From positions 1 through 47,179 of the forward strand of contig JAUNRE010000006.1 of the NCBI GenBank assembly GCA_030535795.1: a DNA stretch of 47,179 nucleotides. The letters run 5' to 3'. Origin of the DNA: Akkermansia sp. (GTDB taxonomy: Bacteria > Verrucomicrobiota > Verrucomicrobiia > Verrucomicrobiales > Akkermansiaceae). Shown here one piece after another: positions 1 to 7,918 of the stretch (positions are counted from its first letter, which is position 1; every line of letters begins with the position of its first letter). The notes below the pieces were generated by a model. It had not been told where the DNA came from and made no database searches. It saw only the letters and a program-made list of their open reading frames with translations. Position numbers and translations under genes: made by a program.

Positions 1-107
1 GGAAGGCTGAGCTCGAGTCCCAGACTGAGCTGTTCAACATGGTTGGTGACAAGCTTCCCGCCGAGCTCGAGGCTCAGCGTCAGGCTCTCATCGCTAAGTT
101 CAACTAA
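1..107 (+). CDS. C-terminal end of a gene, possibly GTP-dependent PEP carboxykinase (partial)
   Basis: Only the last 34 codons are in the window, in the frame starting at base 3 and stopping at TAA 105-107. The tail is charged and helical and contains GDKLPAELEAQRQALIAKF. GTP-type phosphoenolpyruvate carboxykinases often end with a similar G-D-x-L-P-A-E-L pattern followed by a short helix, which is why that family is suggested. The piece is too short to prove it, and any protein with a terminal amphipathic helix could fit. A terminator-like hairpin follows at 141-182. Confidence 0.4.
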   Translation, partial: KAELESQTELFNMVGDKLPAELEAQRQALIAKFN

Positions 108-140
108 GCCCTTGGCAGCTTAGCCTGCTATAAATCTCTT

Positions 141-182
141 GCCGTCGCCTGTGCCATGTGCCGGGCGGCGGTAATTGTTTTG
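141..182 (+). terminator. Rho-independent terminator of the upstream partial gene
   Basis: Arms 141-149 and 164-172 pair over 9 bp (two G-U wobbles) and are followed by a U-rich tract AATTGTTTTG. It lies 34 bases after the stop codon at 107 and ahead of the tRNA promoter. Confidence 0.55.
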
Positions 183-222
183 TCAGCAAAACGAAAAAAA
201 TCAACAAATCTGAAAAATATCC

Positions 223-251
223 TTGACATCGCGGGTGGCTCGGTATATACT
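223..251 (+). promoter_or_regulatory. Promoter of tRNA-Cys
   Basis: TTGACA at 223-228 and TATACT at 246-251 are separated by 17 bp, close to perfect sigma-70 consensus. The expected start is near 258, about 13 bases before the tRNA. A strong promoter suits a stable RNA gene. Confidence 0.85.
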
Positions 252-270
252 CTCCCCGCAACCAAGCGAT

Positions 271-344
271 GGCGGGATAGCCAAGTGGCCTAAGGCATCG
301 GTTTGCAAAACCGACATTCGTGGGTTCAAATCCCACTCCCGCCT
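271..344 (+). tRNA. tRNA-Cys (GCA anticodon)
   Basis: The 7-bp acceptor stem is GGCGGGA (271-277) with TCCCGCC (337-343). The anticodon loop TTGCAAA carries GCA within a 5-bp stem, and the T arm contains GGGTTCAAATCCC. The discriminator base at 344 is T, as expected for U73 of tRNA-Cys. The CCA end is not encoded, so it must be added after transcription. Confidence 0.95.
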
Positions 345-351
345 CTCAGAT

Positions 352-393
352 AGCGCAATGATAGATTCAACATCGTCATTGCGCTGTTTTGTT
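352..393 (+). terminator. Terminator of the tRNA-Cys transcript
   Basis: AGCGCAATGA (352-361) and TCATTGCGCT (376-385) form a perfect 10-bp stem with a 14-base loop, followed by GTTTTGTTT. It begins 8 bases after the tRNA. Confidence 0.85.
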
Positions 394-424
394 TATAGAG
401 TATAAGAAATATAACCTTTTTTCA

Positions 425-453
425 TTGACAAAAGGGAAAATGTGTTGTTGAAT
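425..453 (+). promoter_or_regulatory. Candidate promoter of the 460-957 lipoprotein, leaderless arrangement
   Basis: TTGACA at 425-430 is followed after 17 bp by TTGAAT at 448-453. The predicted start falls at about 459-460, on the ATG at 460. This argues for a leaderless mRNA and for the ATG at 460 over the GTG at 442. Confidence 0.5.
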
Positions 454-459
454 AGAGTC

Positions 460-957
460 ATGAAATTTTCTGTGAGAAAGATGCTGGCTGCGGCGGCTGT
501 TTTCGTGTTGGCCTCCTGTGGCTCCTACAATGTTTCGACCATTAAGGAAATTGCAGACTTGCCTCTCAAATCGACTGCTGTTCCTTCATGGGGCGAGCAG
601 TACGCGCCGTTGCGAGCTCATGCTAAGTATCTGATGTATGGTGCTCGTACCAAGAAGGAACAAGCAGAACGCGTTGGTGACTACTACTATGTGCGTTGGT
701 ATGATGCCTCGCCCACCAGCCCGACTAAACTGGTGATGCGTTACACTCAGGCCCTTACGGCATCCAAGGAGCTTTCTCGCACGATTGAGATGAATGAACC
801 CCGCGAGAAGGCGGGTAATCAGCTTACTAAGTTCTTCTTTGCCGGTAAGGATCGCCGCCACAGGGGCGATATTCTTTCCTGGCGTATTGAGCTTTACGTC
901 GATGGAAAGCTGACGGATGCCAAGCAGTCCTATCTGTGGCAGGATCCGGTTAAATAA
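460..957 (+). CDS. Lipoprotein of unknown function
   Basis: The 165-residue product starts MKFSVRKML, has a short Ala/Val-rich hydrophobic segment and then a lipobox VLASC-GS, so it should be lipid-anchored after signal peptidase II cleavage. The mature part is about 145 residues, polar, with many Tyr/Trp/Arg residues and no domain I recognise. An in-frame GTG at 442, with AAAGGG just upstream, would add six residues. The ATG at 460 is preferred because it gives a normal lipoprotein signal and sits at the predicted transcription start. The gene stands alone between the tRNA terminator and a convergent operon. Confidence 0.8.
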   Translation: MKFSVRKMLAAAAVFVLASCGSYNVSTIKEIADLPLKSTAVPSWGEQYAPLRAHAKYLMYGARTKKEQAERVGDYYYVRWYDASPTSPTKLVMRYTQALTASKELSRTIEMNEPREKAGNQLTKFFFAGKDRRHRGDILSWRIELYVDGKLTDAKQSYLWQDPVK

Positions 958-984
958 CGGCTGCTCCGTTGCTCAAAAAATTAC

Positions 985-1013
985 CCCCGTGTTCGGCATG
1001 GCTGTTCACGGGG
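985..1013. terminator. Bidirectional terminator between convergent genes
   Basis: CCCCGTG (985-991) pairs with CACGGGG (1007-1013). On the plus strand ATTTCTATT follows. On the minus strand the hairpin is followed by GTAATTTTTT. It can serve the lipoprotein gene on one side and the trkH-trkA-HAD operon on the other. Confidence 0.6.
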
Positions 1014-1034
1014 ATTTCTATTGTGTGATGCGAA

Positions 1035-1640
1035 TTATCTGACTTCTACGTAGTCCATGCCGGCAGCAATGGCCGCGCAGATTCCCGGGCGGGCGTCTTC
1101 AAATACAACACATTCACCGGGTGGCACGCCCATGCGCTCCGCCGCCAGCAGGAAAATATCGGGCTCCGGTTTGCCTCGGCCGGGGGCTACGTCATCGGGC
1201 GTTACTATGATGGGGAAAAGCTCCTCGACGCCGGCTGAGCGCAGAGTGGCGCGAGCCCCGGTAATAATGCTGCCGGTTCCGATAGCGTAGGGAATACCTG
1301 CGGCTTTCAGACGCTGCACCAGCTCCATTGTTTCGGGGATAACGGGTAATTGTTCCGTTTCCAGCAAATGGTCATAGATTTCGCGTTTTCGGGTTGCAAC
1401 GACCGTTGGCGTCATATTCAGACTATAGGTGGAATTGAGGTCGGCCACGATATCGGGTGCCGCCATGCCGCCATGGGCAATGAACTCATCCCAGAGAAAA
1501 GCCTCGTGCGGGGCGCCGTTTTCCTTCAGCGCCATACGCCAGGCTCTGTAGTGTGTTTGCATGCTGTCCACCAGCGTGCCATCGAGGTCGAATATATAGC
1601 CCTTATACACACGTTCGGGCAGGGTAACGCGCTCACTCAT
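1035..1640 (-). CDS. HAD-family phosphatase (beta-phosphoglucomutase/YqaB-like)
   Basis: This 201-residue haloacid-dehalogenase hydrolase has motif I DLDGTLVDSM near the N terminus with the nucleophilic Asp, a helical cap (about residues 35-95), motif II in IGTGS, a motif III Lys in GKPEPDIF, and motif IV VVFEDARPG with the Mg2+-binding acids. The alpha-helical cap after motif I places it in subfamily IA with beta-phosphoglucomutases and small sugar-phosphate phosphatases. The substrate cannot be told from sequence. It is the last gene of the trkH-trkA operon, 8 bases after trkA. No link to K+ transport is evident, so it may simply be cotranscribed. Confidence 0.85.
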   Translation of the reverse strand: MSERVTLPERVYKGYIFDLDGTLVDSMQTHYRAWRMALKENGAPHEAFLWDEFIAHGGMAAPDIVADLNSTYSLNMTPTVVATRKREIYDHLLETEQLPVIPETMELVQRLKAAGIPYAIGTGSIITGARATLRSAGVEELFPIIVTPDDVAPGRGKPEPDIFLLAAERMGVPPGECVVFEDARPGICAAIAAGMDYVEVR

Positions 1641-1648
1641 GGTTGGTG

Positions 1649-2350
1649 TTACAGATGGAATTTCTTTACAAAGGCATTTAGGTCATCATCTTTACCGAAG
1701 ATGACGAGCACATCGTCCGCCTGGAACTGCATGTCGGGGGCTGGGGAGTCAATGACGGGGGGCTCGGGTTCGTCGAGCACATCGTCGGCATTGCTCTCGC
1801 TGATTTTGCCGCGACGCACCGTCAGCAGGTTTAGACGGTACTGCTTGCGCATGTCAACCTCTTGCAGGGTTTTACCCACCCATTCTGCGGGCAGCTGCAC
1901 ATCGGCCAGCGAGTGGGTGGCATCGATACGGCGCTGTCGCATCAGCCCTTCATTGATAAAGCGGTCGGCTAATTGCTTGGCGGCTACGTCCTCCACGCGG
2001 AAAAGCTCGCTGATGCCGATAAGCTTCAGCACTTTGCCGTGCAAATCATTGACGGTGCGGGCGTAGAGATTCTGCACGCCCAATTCTCTGAGCTGTGCTG
2101 TGATAAGGATATTGCGCTCAAAGCATTCACCCACGGCAACGATGACGTAGGTATCATCGCTCACGAGATCCAGACGGCGCAGCACGCGCATGTCGGTGGC
2201 ATCGCCTATGTGGGCATCGGCCACCTGGTTTTTGATTTCCTCGACAACACTTTCTTTCTGGTCGAGTACCGTTACCTCGAAGCCGCTGTCGCTCAGGTAG
2301 AGTGCGAGGGCTCGGCCGAATTGTCCTAAACCGATGATGACGAACTTCAT
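1649..2350 (-). CDS. trkA: Trk/Ktr potassium uptake regulatory subunit (RCK protein)
   Basis: The 233-residue cytoplasmic regulator of a K+ channel-like transporter opens with a Rossmann RCK-N domain: GLGQFG at residues 7-12 and Asp30 at the end of the second strand, the usual NAD(H)/ATP-binding signature. An RCK-C domain follows (about 135-233), interrupted by an acidic, Pro-rich insert near residues 195-210. With one RCK-N/RCK-C pair it is the size of KtrA, half that of E. coli TrkA. It lies 11 bases after trkH, so the pair should form one transporter. Confidence 0.92.
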   Translation of the reverse strand: MKFVIIGLGQFGRALALYLSDSGFEVTVLDQKESVVEEIKNQVADAHIGDATDMRVLRRLDLVSDDTYVIVAVGECFERNILITAQLRELGVQNLYARTVNDLHGKVLKLIGISELFRVEDVAAKQLADRFINEGLMRQRRIDATHSLADVQLPAEWVGKTLQEVDMRKQYRLNLLTVRRGKISESNADDVLDEPEPPVIDSPAPDMQFQADDVLVIFGKDDDLNAFVKKFHL

Positions 2351-2361
2351 AATAGTAAAAA

Positions 2362-4149
2362 TCAGGTAAGAGGTAAGCGTGTTTCCGGATAGCGTACGGG
2401 GGAGGGGTCTTTCTGCTTAATGAAAATCAACATGAAGGTGAACATGCCCACGCGCCCGAACAACATGTTGGCACTGATAAAGAATTTGGAGACATCCGAG
2501 AGGTCGCCGGGGTTGCAGATGGAGAACCCGGTGGTAGTGTAGGCGCTGATTTCCAGAAACAGCAGTTTGATGGTGCCGTTTGCGGCTTGCGAGATGCCGG
2601 GTTCTAACAGCAACAACAGCATGGTGCTGGCCGCAATCCAGAAAGTGGAGAGTACCACCGTGGCCATGGCGCGCTCGACGGTGTTGCGGGCGATGCGCCG
2701 CCCGTGGAGCTCCAGATCCTGCTGCCCTCGCAGTACGCGCAGCACCTCCAAAATGCAAAGGGCGAAAACCGGGGCGAATATTCCGCCGCCTGTACCCGCA
2801 GGATTGCCTCCTACAAACATGAGCAGACACAGGAAAAGGTGGTATACGGGACCGTATTCTCCGATATCCGTAATGTTGAATCCTGCTGAGCGTCCGATGG
2901 TGTTCCACAGGCTTTCCCAGATGTTGAAATCAGCAGCCTGCGCATGAGCAGAGGGCTCCAGCGCGCCGAGGAAGGCCAGACCTACGGCGCCGGTCAACAT
3001 GACAATGAGGGTGACGCGCACCACCAGCCAGGAGTGCGTGCTCCAGCGTACCGGGTTGCGCTTGCCCGTTACTTTGTTGCGCAAGCGGGTCAGTGCCTCC
3101 AGGTATACGCTGAACCCCAGAGTGCCGGCGAGTGTCAGCATCATCATGACGCTCTGTACAATTTTATCGTGAGCCACACAGGCCTCTGCCATGTTCTGCG
3201 GGAAAAGGGAAATCCCGGCATTGCAGAATGCGGATACGGCATGGAAGAGCGCCAGAAACCACAGGTGTTCCTGCGGTATTCCCGGTGTTCCGTCCCAATG
3301 CAGGTACAGCAGGGTTGCGCCAATGGCCTCGACGCTGAAGGTAATGAAAATAACGGCTTTAATGAGAGCCGGTATGATATTGACTCCCTGCTGATCCAGC
3401 AGGGAGGATATCGCCACGCGGTCGCGCACGGCCAGCTGTTTGCCCACCATCAGCAGCACAAAGTAAGAGAATGTCATCACACCCATGGCGCCTATCTGTA
3501 TGTCGACAAGCAATACCACCTTTCCCAGTGCGGTGAAGGTATTTGCAACGTCCACGCAGGTGAGCCCGGTAATGGAAATGGCCGAGGCGCAGGTGAAAAA
3601 GGCATCCGTGAAGCTGATGGGGTGATGTGTGGCTCCCGGTGTGAGCAGCAGCAGGGTGCTTACCAGCACAAAGGCTATCATCCAGGTAAAGAAGATAACG
3701 GCCGGGCTCCAGCGGCTCTTGCTGCGTGGGCGGTTCTGTGCTCGGTGTGCCCGTGCCAACGCGCCGATGGTAATGAAGGAATAAATGCCGATGGTGAAAC
3801 TCAACAGCATGCTCACCGGGAAGGCGTGGTCGGGCAGAGCCTGCCGTATACCGCCCCAGAATATACAGGAAGCAATTAACCCGGTGATGAGCTGCCATAC
3901 CAGAAAACGCCCGGGGTGCTGTCGGTGCAGGAGTTTGGTGAGAAAATGCAGCAGCACAATGGCAGTATTGAGCCACACGACACCGCAGAGCAGCAGGTGC
4001 AGCCCTTTCTCAAACATTTCCAGCTCCGATGTTCCATTGGCTAAGCCGGCAAAACATACCTCCCACAGCACAATAAGCATGGCGAGCAGCCCGGTGATGA
4101 TTTCGGGCAACTCCAGCGCGCGGTACTGGCGTTCATGCGGTATGTTCAT
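2362..4149 (-). CDS. trkH: Potassium uptake membrane subunit TrkH/KtrB family
   Basis: This 595-residue polytopic membrane protein carries the four pore-loop filter segments of the TrkH/KtrB family: ISITGLTCV, FCNAGISLF, RSAGFNITD and TTTGFSICNP, each centred on the conserved Gly that lines the K+ filter. About 180 residues with several hydrophobic helices precede the first filter, more than in KtrB or E. coli TrkH. It is the first gene of an operon with trkA and a HAD phosphatase, under a consensus promoter at 4164-4192. The ATG at 4149 is 15 bases after the -10 box and lacks a clear Shine-Dalgarno sequence. Confidence 0.92.
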   Translation of the reverse strand: MNIPHERQYRALELPEIITGLLAMLIVLWEVCFAGLANGTSELEMFEKGLHLLLCGVVWLNTAIVLLHFLTKLLHRQHPGRFLVWQLITGLIASCIFWGGIRQALPDHAFPVSMLLSFTIGIYSFITIGALARAHRAQNRPRSKSRWSPAVIFFTWMIAFVLVSTLLLLTPGATHHPISFTDAFFTCASAISITGLTCVDVANTFTALGKVVLLVDIQIGAMGVMTFSYFVLLMVGKQLAVRDRVAISSLLDQQGVNIIPALIKAVIFITFSVEAIGATLLYLHWDGTPGIPQEHLWFLALFHAVSAFCNAGISLFPQNMAEACVAHDKIVQSVMMMLTLAGTLGFSVYLEALTRLRNKVTGKRNPVRWSTHSWLVVRVTLIVMLTGAVGLAFLGALEPSAHAQAADFNIWESLWNTIGRSAGFNITDIGEYGPVYHLFLCLLMFVGGNPAGTGGGIFAPVFALCILEVLRVLRGQQDLELHGRRIARNTVERAMATVVLSTFWIAASTMLLLLLEPGISQAANGTIKLLFLEISAYTTTGFSICNPGDLSDVSKFFISANMLFGRVGMFTFMLIFIKQKDPSPVRYPETRLPLT

Positions 4150-4163
4150 GTATCTGTCGGCCT

Positions 4164-4192
4164 ATTATATCACATCGACCGCTTTCTGGCAA
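4164..4192 (-). promoter_or_regulatory. Promoter of trkH-trkA-HAD operon
   Basis: On the minus strand TTGCCA (4192-4187), a 17-bp spacer and a perfect TATAAT (4169-4164) precede the ATG of trkH at 4149. Confidence 0.8.
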
Positions 4193-4204
4193 CCCCCGGA
4201 AAAA

Positions 4205-4834
4205 TTATTTCTCAGGTAGGGAAATGATGTGTGGTGCTACTCGGGAAAGTTTGCGCAGGAGCCAACAGGCCGGAATGGCGTAGAGAATTTTGGCAAGGAA
4301 ATTGAGAAGCATGATTGCCCCGTAGCAATCTGTTGTGATAACGATGATGAGCAACAGAAAGAGGGTGGCAAAGATGCCGGCCTTCCATTTGGCAGGCGCC
4401 GCGGCCATGTTGCCGATATTGATGACGATACTGCTGAAGAGCAACACCCAGAGGATTAGGGAAAGCTCTCCCTGGCGCGGTAACAGCAGTTCGGTGGTAA
4501 GGAGGGTATAGAGTTGGCAGACAAGCTGAATCACACCAAACAGGCTACCCAGTATCAGCAGGTAACGTGTAAGCGCACTGCCCCTCTTGGCCAGCAAAAC
4601 TTCGTGGCACCACAGAACTGTGATGAACAGGAGCGCCATGTGCAGGTAAAAGCAGAGCTCGGCAGCCAGATAGCAGGTGCCCGGCAGCATGGCTGCGCTG
4701 TCCGGTAGGAGCAGCATGAGCAACATGGCTATCGCCATCAGCCCCGGTACGGCTACTGCTGTGTCGGCCGCAAGCCGAGCCATGCGCGCTATGATGTTGC
4801 GCACAATGGGGAAGATGGGCCACTGGTCATTCAT
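4205..4834 (-). CDS. Integral membrane protein of unknown function
   Basis: The 209-residue product starts MNDQWPIF and has five or six hydrophobic helices, for example around AVPGLMAIAMLLMLLL and IFATLFLLLIIVITT, with little polar sequence between them. No domain is recognised. The in-frame ATG at 4885 would add 17 basic residues inside prmC. The ATG at 4834 is preferred because it overlaps the prmC stop by 8 bases (ATGAATGA), a typical coupled junction. It is the last gene of the hprK-to-prmC run. Confidence 0.7.
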   Translation of the reverse strand: MNDQWPIFPIVRNIIARMARLAADTAVAVPGLMAIAMLLMLLLPDSAAMLPGTCYLAAELCFYLHMALLFITVLWCHEVLLAKRGSALTRYLLILGSLFGVIQLVCQLYTLLTTELLLPRQGELSLILWVLLFSSIVINIGNMAAAPAKWKAGIFATLFLLLIIVITTDCYGAIMLLNFLAKILYAIPACWLLRKLSRVAPHIISLPEK

Positions 4835-5741
4835 GGGCGTTTTCCGTGGTTGCCTGATGAGCCGGTGCAAAAGCAGCTGCCGCATATCCCATGGGGAAGC
4901 GGGGCTTGCCGCTCATATCCGTCAGTACGCATGTGTTCAGGTAGCCCAGTTCGCGCATGATGTTCGCCGTCGCTTCTCCCTGGTCGTGACCAACTTCCAG
5001 CATCACCAAACAGCCTTCCGCCAGATGCGGGCGGGCTTCCTGCAGGAAGCGGCGTACGATATCCAGCCCATCCGGGCCGCCGTAAAGGGCTGTGGCCGGG
5101 TCGTGCGTCACCTCGGTTGCCACCTGTTCGCCGTCGGGTACATAGGGGAGGTTAGCCAGCACGAGGTCGAAGCCGTCAGGGGGGACAACGGCGTTGTCCT
5201 CAGTAGGGTGCCAGGCGGAAAAGAGGTCGCTTCGGTATGTTTTGACGCGTGCTCCGAGAGCCGAGGCATTTTCCAGCGTGAGCGACAGGGCGGCTTCCGA
5301 AATGTCAATCATGACCACTTCGGGACGAAGGGCGGCTAGCTCTAGCGCCAGGGTGATACCGATGATGCCGGAGCCACAGCCCATGTCCAGCAGGCGCAAG
5401 CCTTCCTTGCGTGCTACCTTGTTGAGCGCCATTTCCACGAGCTCCTCTGTTTCGGGGCGGGGGATGAGGGCGCGAGCATCGGTGCGAAACTCGCGGCGGT
5501 AGAACTCTGTGCTGCCCAGCAGGTGTTGCAGCGGTACTCCCTTGCCACGCTCGCGCAGCAGTTCACGCAGTGGGGCGAGTTGCTCCTCGCTCAGCGGGTC
5601 ATCATAGTGCAGGTAGAGCCATGTTTTGTTTTTGCCCAACACATGCACGAGCAGGCTTTGCATGGAGTGGCGGGCTCCTTCCACGCCACGGGCTTCCAGG
5701 TAGGCGGTTCCGCTGGTGAGGATATCCTGTATCGTTTTCAT
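4827..5741 (-). CDS. prmC: Release factor glutamine methyltransferase
   Basis: This 304-residue protein N5-methylates the Gln of the GGQ motif of peptide release factors, using S-adenosylmethionine. It has an N-terminal helical domain (about 1-75), the linker motif IPRPETEELVE (93-103), the SAM-binding DMGCGSGIIG (119-128) and the catalytic loop ANLPY (196-200). Most family members have NPPY there, so the Leu is a variant. The start MKTIQDIL at 5741 is preferred over an upstream ATG because it lies 4 bases after the prfA stop and fits the family N terminus. It sits right after prfA, whose product is its substrate. Confidence 0.92.
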   Translation of the reverse strand: MKTIQDILTSGTAYLEARGVEGARHSMQSLLVHVLGKNKTWLYLHYDDPLSEEQLAPLRELLRERGKGVPLQHLLGSTEFYRREFRTDARALIPRPETEELVEMALNKVARKEGLRLLDMGCGSGIIGITLALELAALRPEVVMIDISEAALSLTLENASALGARVKTYRSDLFSAWHPTEDNAVVPPDGFDLVLANLPYVPDGEQVATEVTHDPATALYGGPDGLDIVRRFLQEARPHLAEGCLVMLEVGHDQGEATANIMRELGYLNTCVLTDMSGKPRFPMGYAAAAFAPAHQATTENAHE

Positions 5742-5745
5742 GGCA

Positions 5746-6819
5746 TTACTTGAGTTCGTCCATGCGTTCCTGCATTTCAGCGTGCTGCATGTGGGAGATG
5801 ATGTCATCGAGCGCGCCGCTGTTGATGACGATGTCGAGGTTGTAGGCCGTGTAGCCGATGCGGTGGTCTGTCAGGCGGTTTTGCGGGAAATTATAGGTGC
5901 GGATTTTTTCCTCGCGTCCGCCGGAGCCGATGAGGGCGCGGCGTTGGGCAGAGTAACTCTGTTGAGCTTCTCTCTGTTTCATTTCGAAGAGGCGTGCACG
6001 CAGAATGCGCAGGCCTGTTTCCTTGTTTTTAAGCTGCGAGCGGCCGTCTTCGCAGCGTACCATGATACCGGTGGGGAGGTGGAAAATCTGCACGGCTGAT
6101 TCCGTGCGGTTCACGTGCTGGCCACCGGCGCCACCGGCTCGGCATGTTTCAATGCGCAGGTCTTCCGGGCGTATTTCTACGTCCACTTCCTCGGCCTCGG
6201 GCAGTACAGCCACGGTGGCGGTGGAGGTGTGAATGCGACCTTGCGTTTCTGTAGCAGGCACTCGTTGCACGCGGTGAACGCCACTTTCGTATTTCATGAA
6301 ACGGAACACCTCTTCGCCGCTGATGCGGGCTGTTACTTCCTTAAAGCCGCCGATGTCGTTGGGGCTGGCATCGAGCACTTCCATCCGCCAGCCTCGGCTT
6401 TCGGCGTAGCGCTGGTACATGCCCAGCAGGTTGCCGGCAAAGAGTGCCGCTTCGTCGCCGCCGGTGCCGGCGCGTATCTCGACAATGGCATCGCGGTCTT
6501 CCGTTACATCCCGCGGCAGCAGGCTATACTGTACGCTCTCTTCCAGTTTGGCAATACGCGGAGTGAGTTCTTCGAGCTCCAGAGCCGCCATCTCAGCCAT
6601 TTCTGCATCTTCGCCTGCTGCCAGCTCTTCGGCTTCGCTTCTGTGCTGCACGGCGGTACACAGCTCTTCCCAGCTGCGCAGCAGTTCCTGCGTGCGGCGA
6701 TGTTCGCGCATGATTTCCTCCGCCCGGGAGCGGTCGTCAAACAAATCGGGGGCTGCTATGGCAGCCTCCAGTTCAGCCAGGCGCGCGCGGCGCTTCTCTA
6801 TCAGCGGTGCGTAATCCAT
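5746..6819 (-). CDS. prfA: Peptide chain release factor 1
   Basis: The 357-residue RF1 recognises UAA and UAG stop codons and triggers peptidyl-tRNA hydrolysis. The PxT-type recognition tripeptide PAT is at 188-190 within GVHRVQRVPATETQGR, which separates it from RF2 (SPF). The catalytic GGQ is at 232-234 in GAGGQHVNRTES. Its length matches the family. The start MDYAPLIEKR at 6819 is chosen; an upstream in-frame ATG at 6852 would add 11 residues without family support. It lies immediately upstream of prmC, the classic prfA-prmC pair. Confidence 0.96.
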   Translation of the reverse strand: MDYAPLIEKRRARLAELEAAIAAPDLFDDRSRAEEIMREHRRTQELLRSWEELCTAVQHRSEAEELAAGEDAEMAEMAALELEELTPRIAKLEESVQYSLLPRDVTEDRDAIVEIRAGTGGDEAALFAGNLLGMYQRYAESRGWRMEVLDASPNDIGGFKEVTARISGEEVFRFMKYESGVHRVQRVPATETQGRIHTSTATVAVLPEAEEVDVEIRPEDLRIETCRAGGAGGQHVNRTESAVQIFHLPTGIMVRCEDGRSQLKNKETGLRILRARLFEMKQREAQQSYSAQRRALIGSGGREEKIRTYNFPQNRLTDHRIGYTAYNLDIVINSGALDDIISHMQHAEMQERMDELK

Positions 6820-6879
6820 TGTTCGCCCCCATTCTAACGGCAAAGACCCCATGCCGCAAGCCCAAAGTGCGTTCGCGCT

Positions 6880-7878
6880 TTATTCCATGTTGAAGAAGAC
6901 ATGTGCCCCTCGGGCACTTATATTGCGGAGATTAAGGTATCGAGTTCGTAACAGGTGGGAATCTCTGTGCCCCATTTCTTCCTGCAATAAGTAGAGATTG
7001 TGAAAGTATTTCAGGTGGAAGCTGGCGAATGTGTGGCGTAGGGCATCTCGTTGCCAGTGCAGAAGCCCGGCTCGGCGGCGCAGGCGTGCCCACTGCCGCA
7101 ACCAGTTTCGCGGCGCAATGCGTTCTTCCGGCGGAAACTGCATGCGGCGCAGTTTCCTTGCGGCGCCTCGCAGGGGGATGGCGCGCGTACCGCCTGTTTT
7201 ACTGGCATTGCTGTCAATGTAGACACAATTCTCCCGGCGGTCGATATCTCGCCATTTCAGCCTTTGCATCTCCCCGGGGCGTACACCGCACCAGAGCATC
7301 AGACGTAGGGCTGCATCCATATCCCGCAGGTTTTCGGTGTCAGCTGCTTCCATCAGGGCGCGTATCTCTTTGAGCGTGAGTGCTCGTATTTTCTCTTCGT
7401 AGAGGGGGCGTGTGTCAATGCCGTCTACGGGGTTATGCTCGCACCACCCTTGCCGCTCCGCGTGCGAGAAGATGCTGTGCAGTACGGTGCGCGCCTTGCC
7501 GAAGATATGGGCACTTTTCCCGAAGTGGGTATTGAGAAGATTGCGGCATTCCCGGCAGGAGATGCTGCGGATGTCGCGCTCCTCCCATCGGGAGAATTTC
7601 AGGATACGGGTAGTATACGAGCGCAGGTCGGCCAGAGTCGAGGGGCGGCGGTGTTTGCGGGCGTTGAGGCTTGCCTGCAAGGCTCGGATGAATGTGGTGC
7701 TTTCCTGAGCCCCGTGTGCATGGTTGCGGGGAGCGGGGCTGAGGCAGACGCTCGAGAGCGAATCCGGCAGCTGTTGGTCACGGATAGAGCGGATGAATTT
7801 AAGAAAGAGCGAGACAAGCTCCTGCTCGTGGGGCTGTGGTAAGGGTGGCTGAGTAAAGCCTGAGGCGGTCGTGGTCAT
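6880..7878 (-). CDS. Tyrosine recombinase/integrase-like protein
   Basis: This 332-residue protein has a SAM-like core-binding domain (about 60-150) and a C-terminal catalytic domain. Visible catalytic positions are Arg200 in CGVRPGE, Lys227 in ASKTGGTR, Arg281 in DALRHTFAS, His304 in MGHRD and Tyr314 in TRYLNL. The first residue of the HxxR box, normally His, is Asp278. It lies between rluD-type and prfA genes in the same direction with gaps of 40 and 60 bases. No attachment repeats, excisionase or phage genes are nearby. It may be a resident chromosomal recombinase or the relic of an integration; its role is unknown. Confidence 0.82.
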   Translation of the reverse strand: MTTTASGFTQPPLPQPHEQELVSLFLKFIRSIRDQQLPDSLSSVCLSPAPRNHAHGAQESTTFIRALQASLNARKHRRPSTLADLRSYTTRILKFSRWEERDIRSISCRECRNLLNTHFGKSAHIFGKARTVLHSIFSHAERQGWCEHNPVDGIDTRPLYEEKIRALTLKEIRALMEAADTENLRDMDAALRLMLWCGVRPGEMQRLKWRDIDRRENCVYIDSNASKTGGTRAIPLRGAARKLRRMQFPPEERIAPRNWLRQWARLRRRAGLLHWQRDALRHTFASFHLKYFHNLYLLQEEMGHRDSHLLRTRYLNLRNISARGAHVFFNME

Positions 7879-7918
7879 AGCTAAGTCATTATTACCACGA
7901 AGTCTCGGCCTCGAAAAG

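Noticed and set aside
6880-7878. A prophage or integrative element around the tyrosine recombinase
   Set aside because: No flanking repeats, tRNA target, excisionase, phage or conjugation genes are visible; the neighbours are conserved housekeeping genes.
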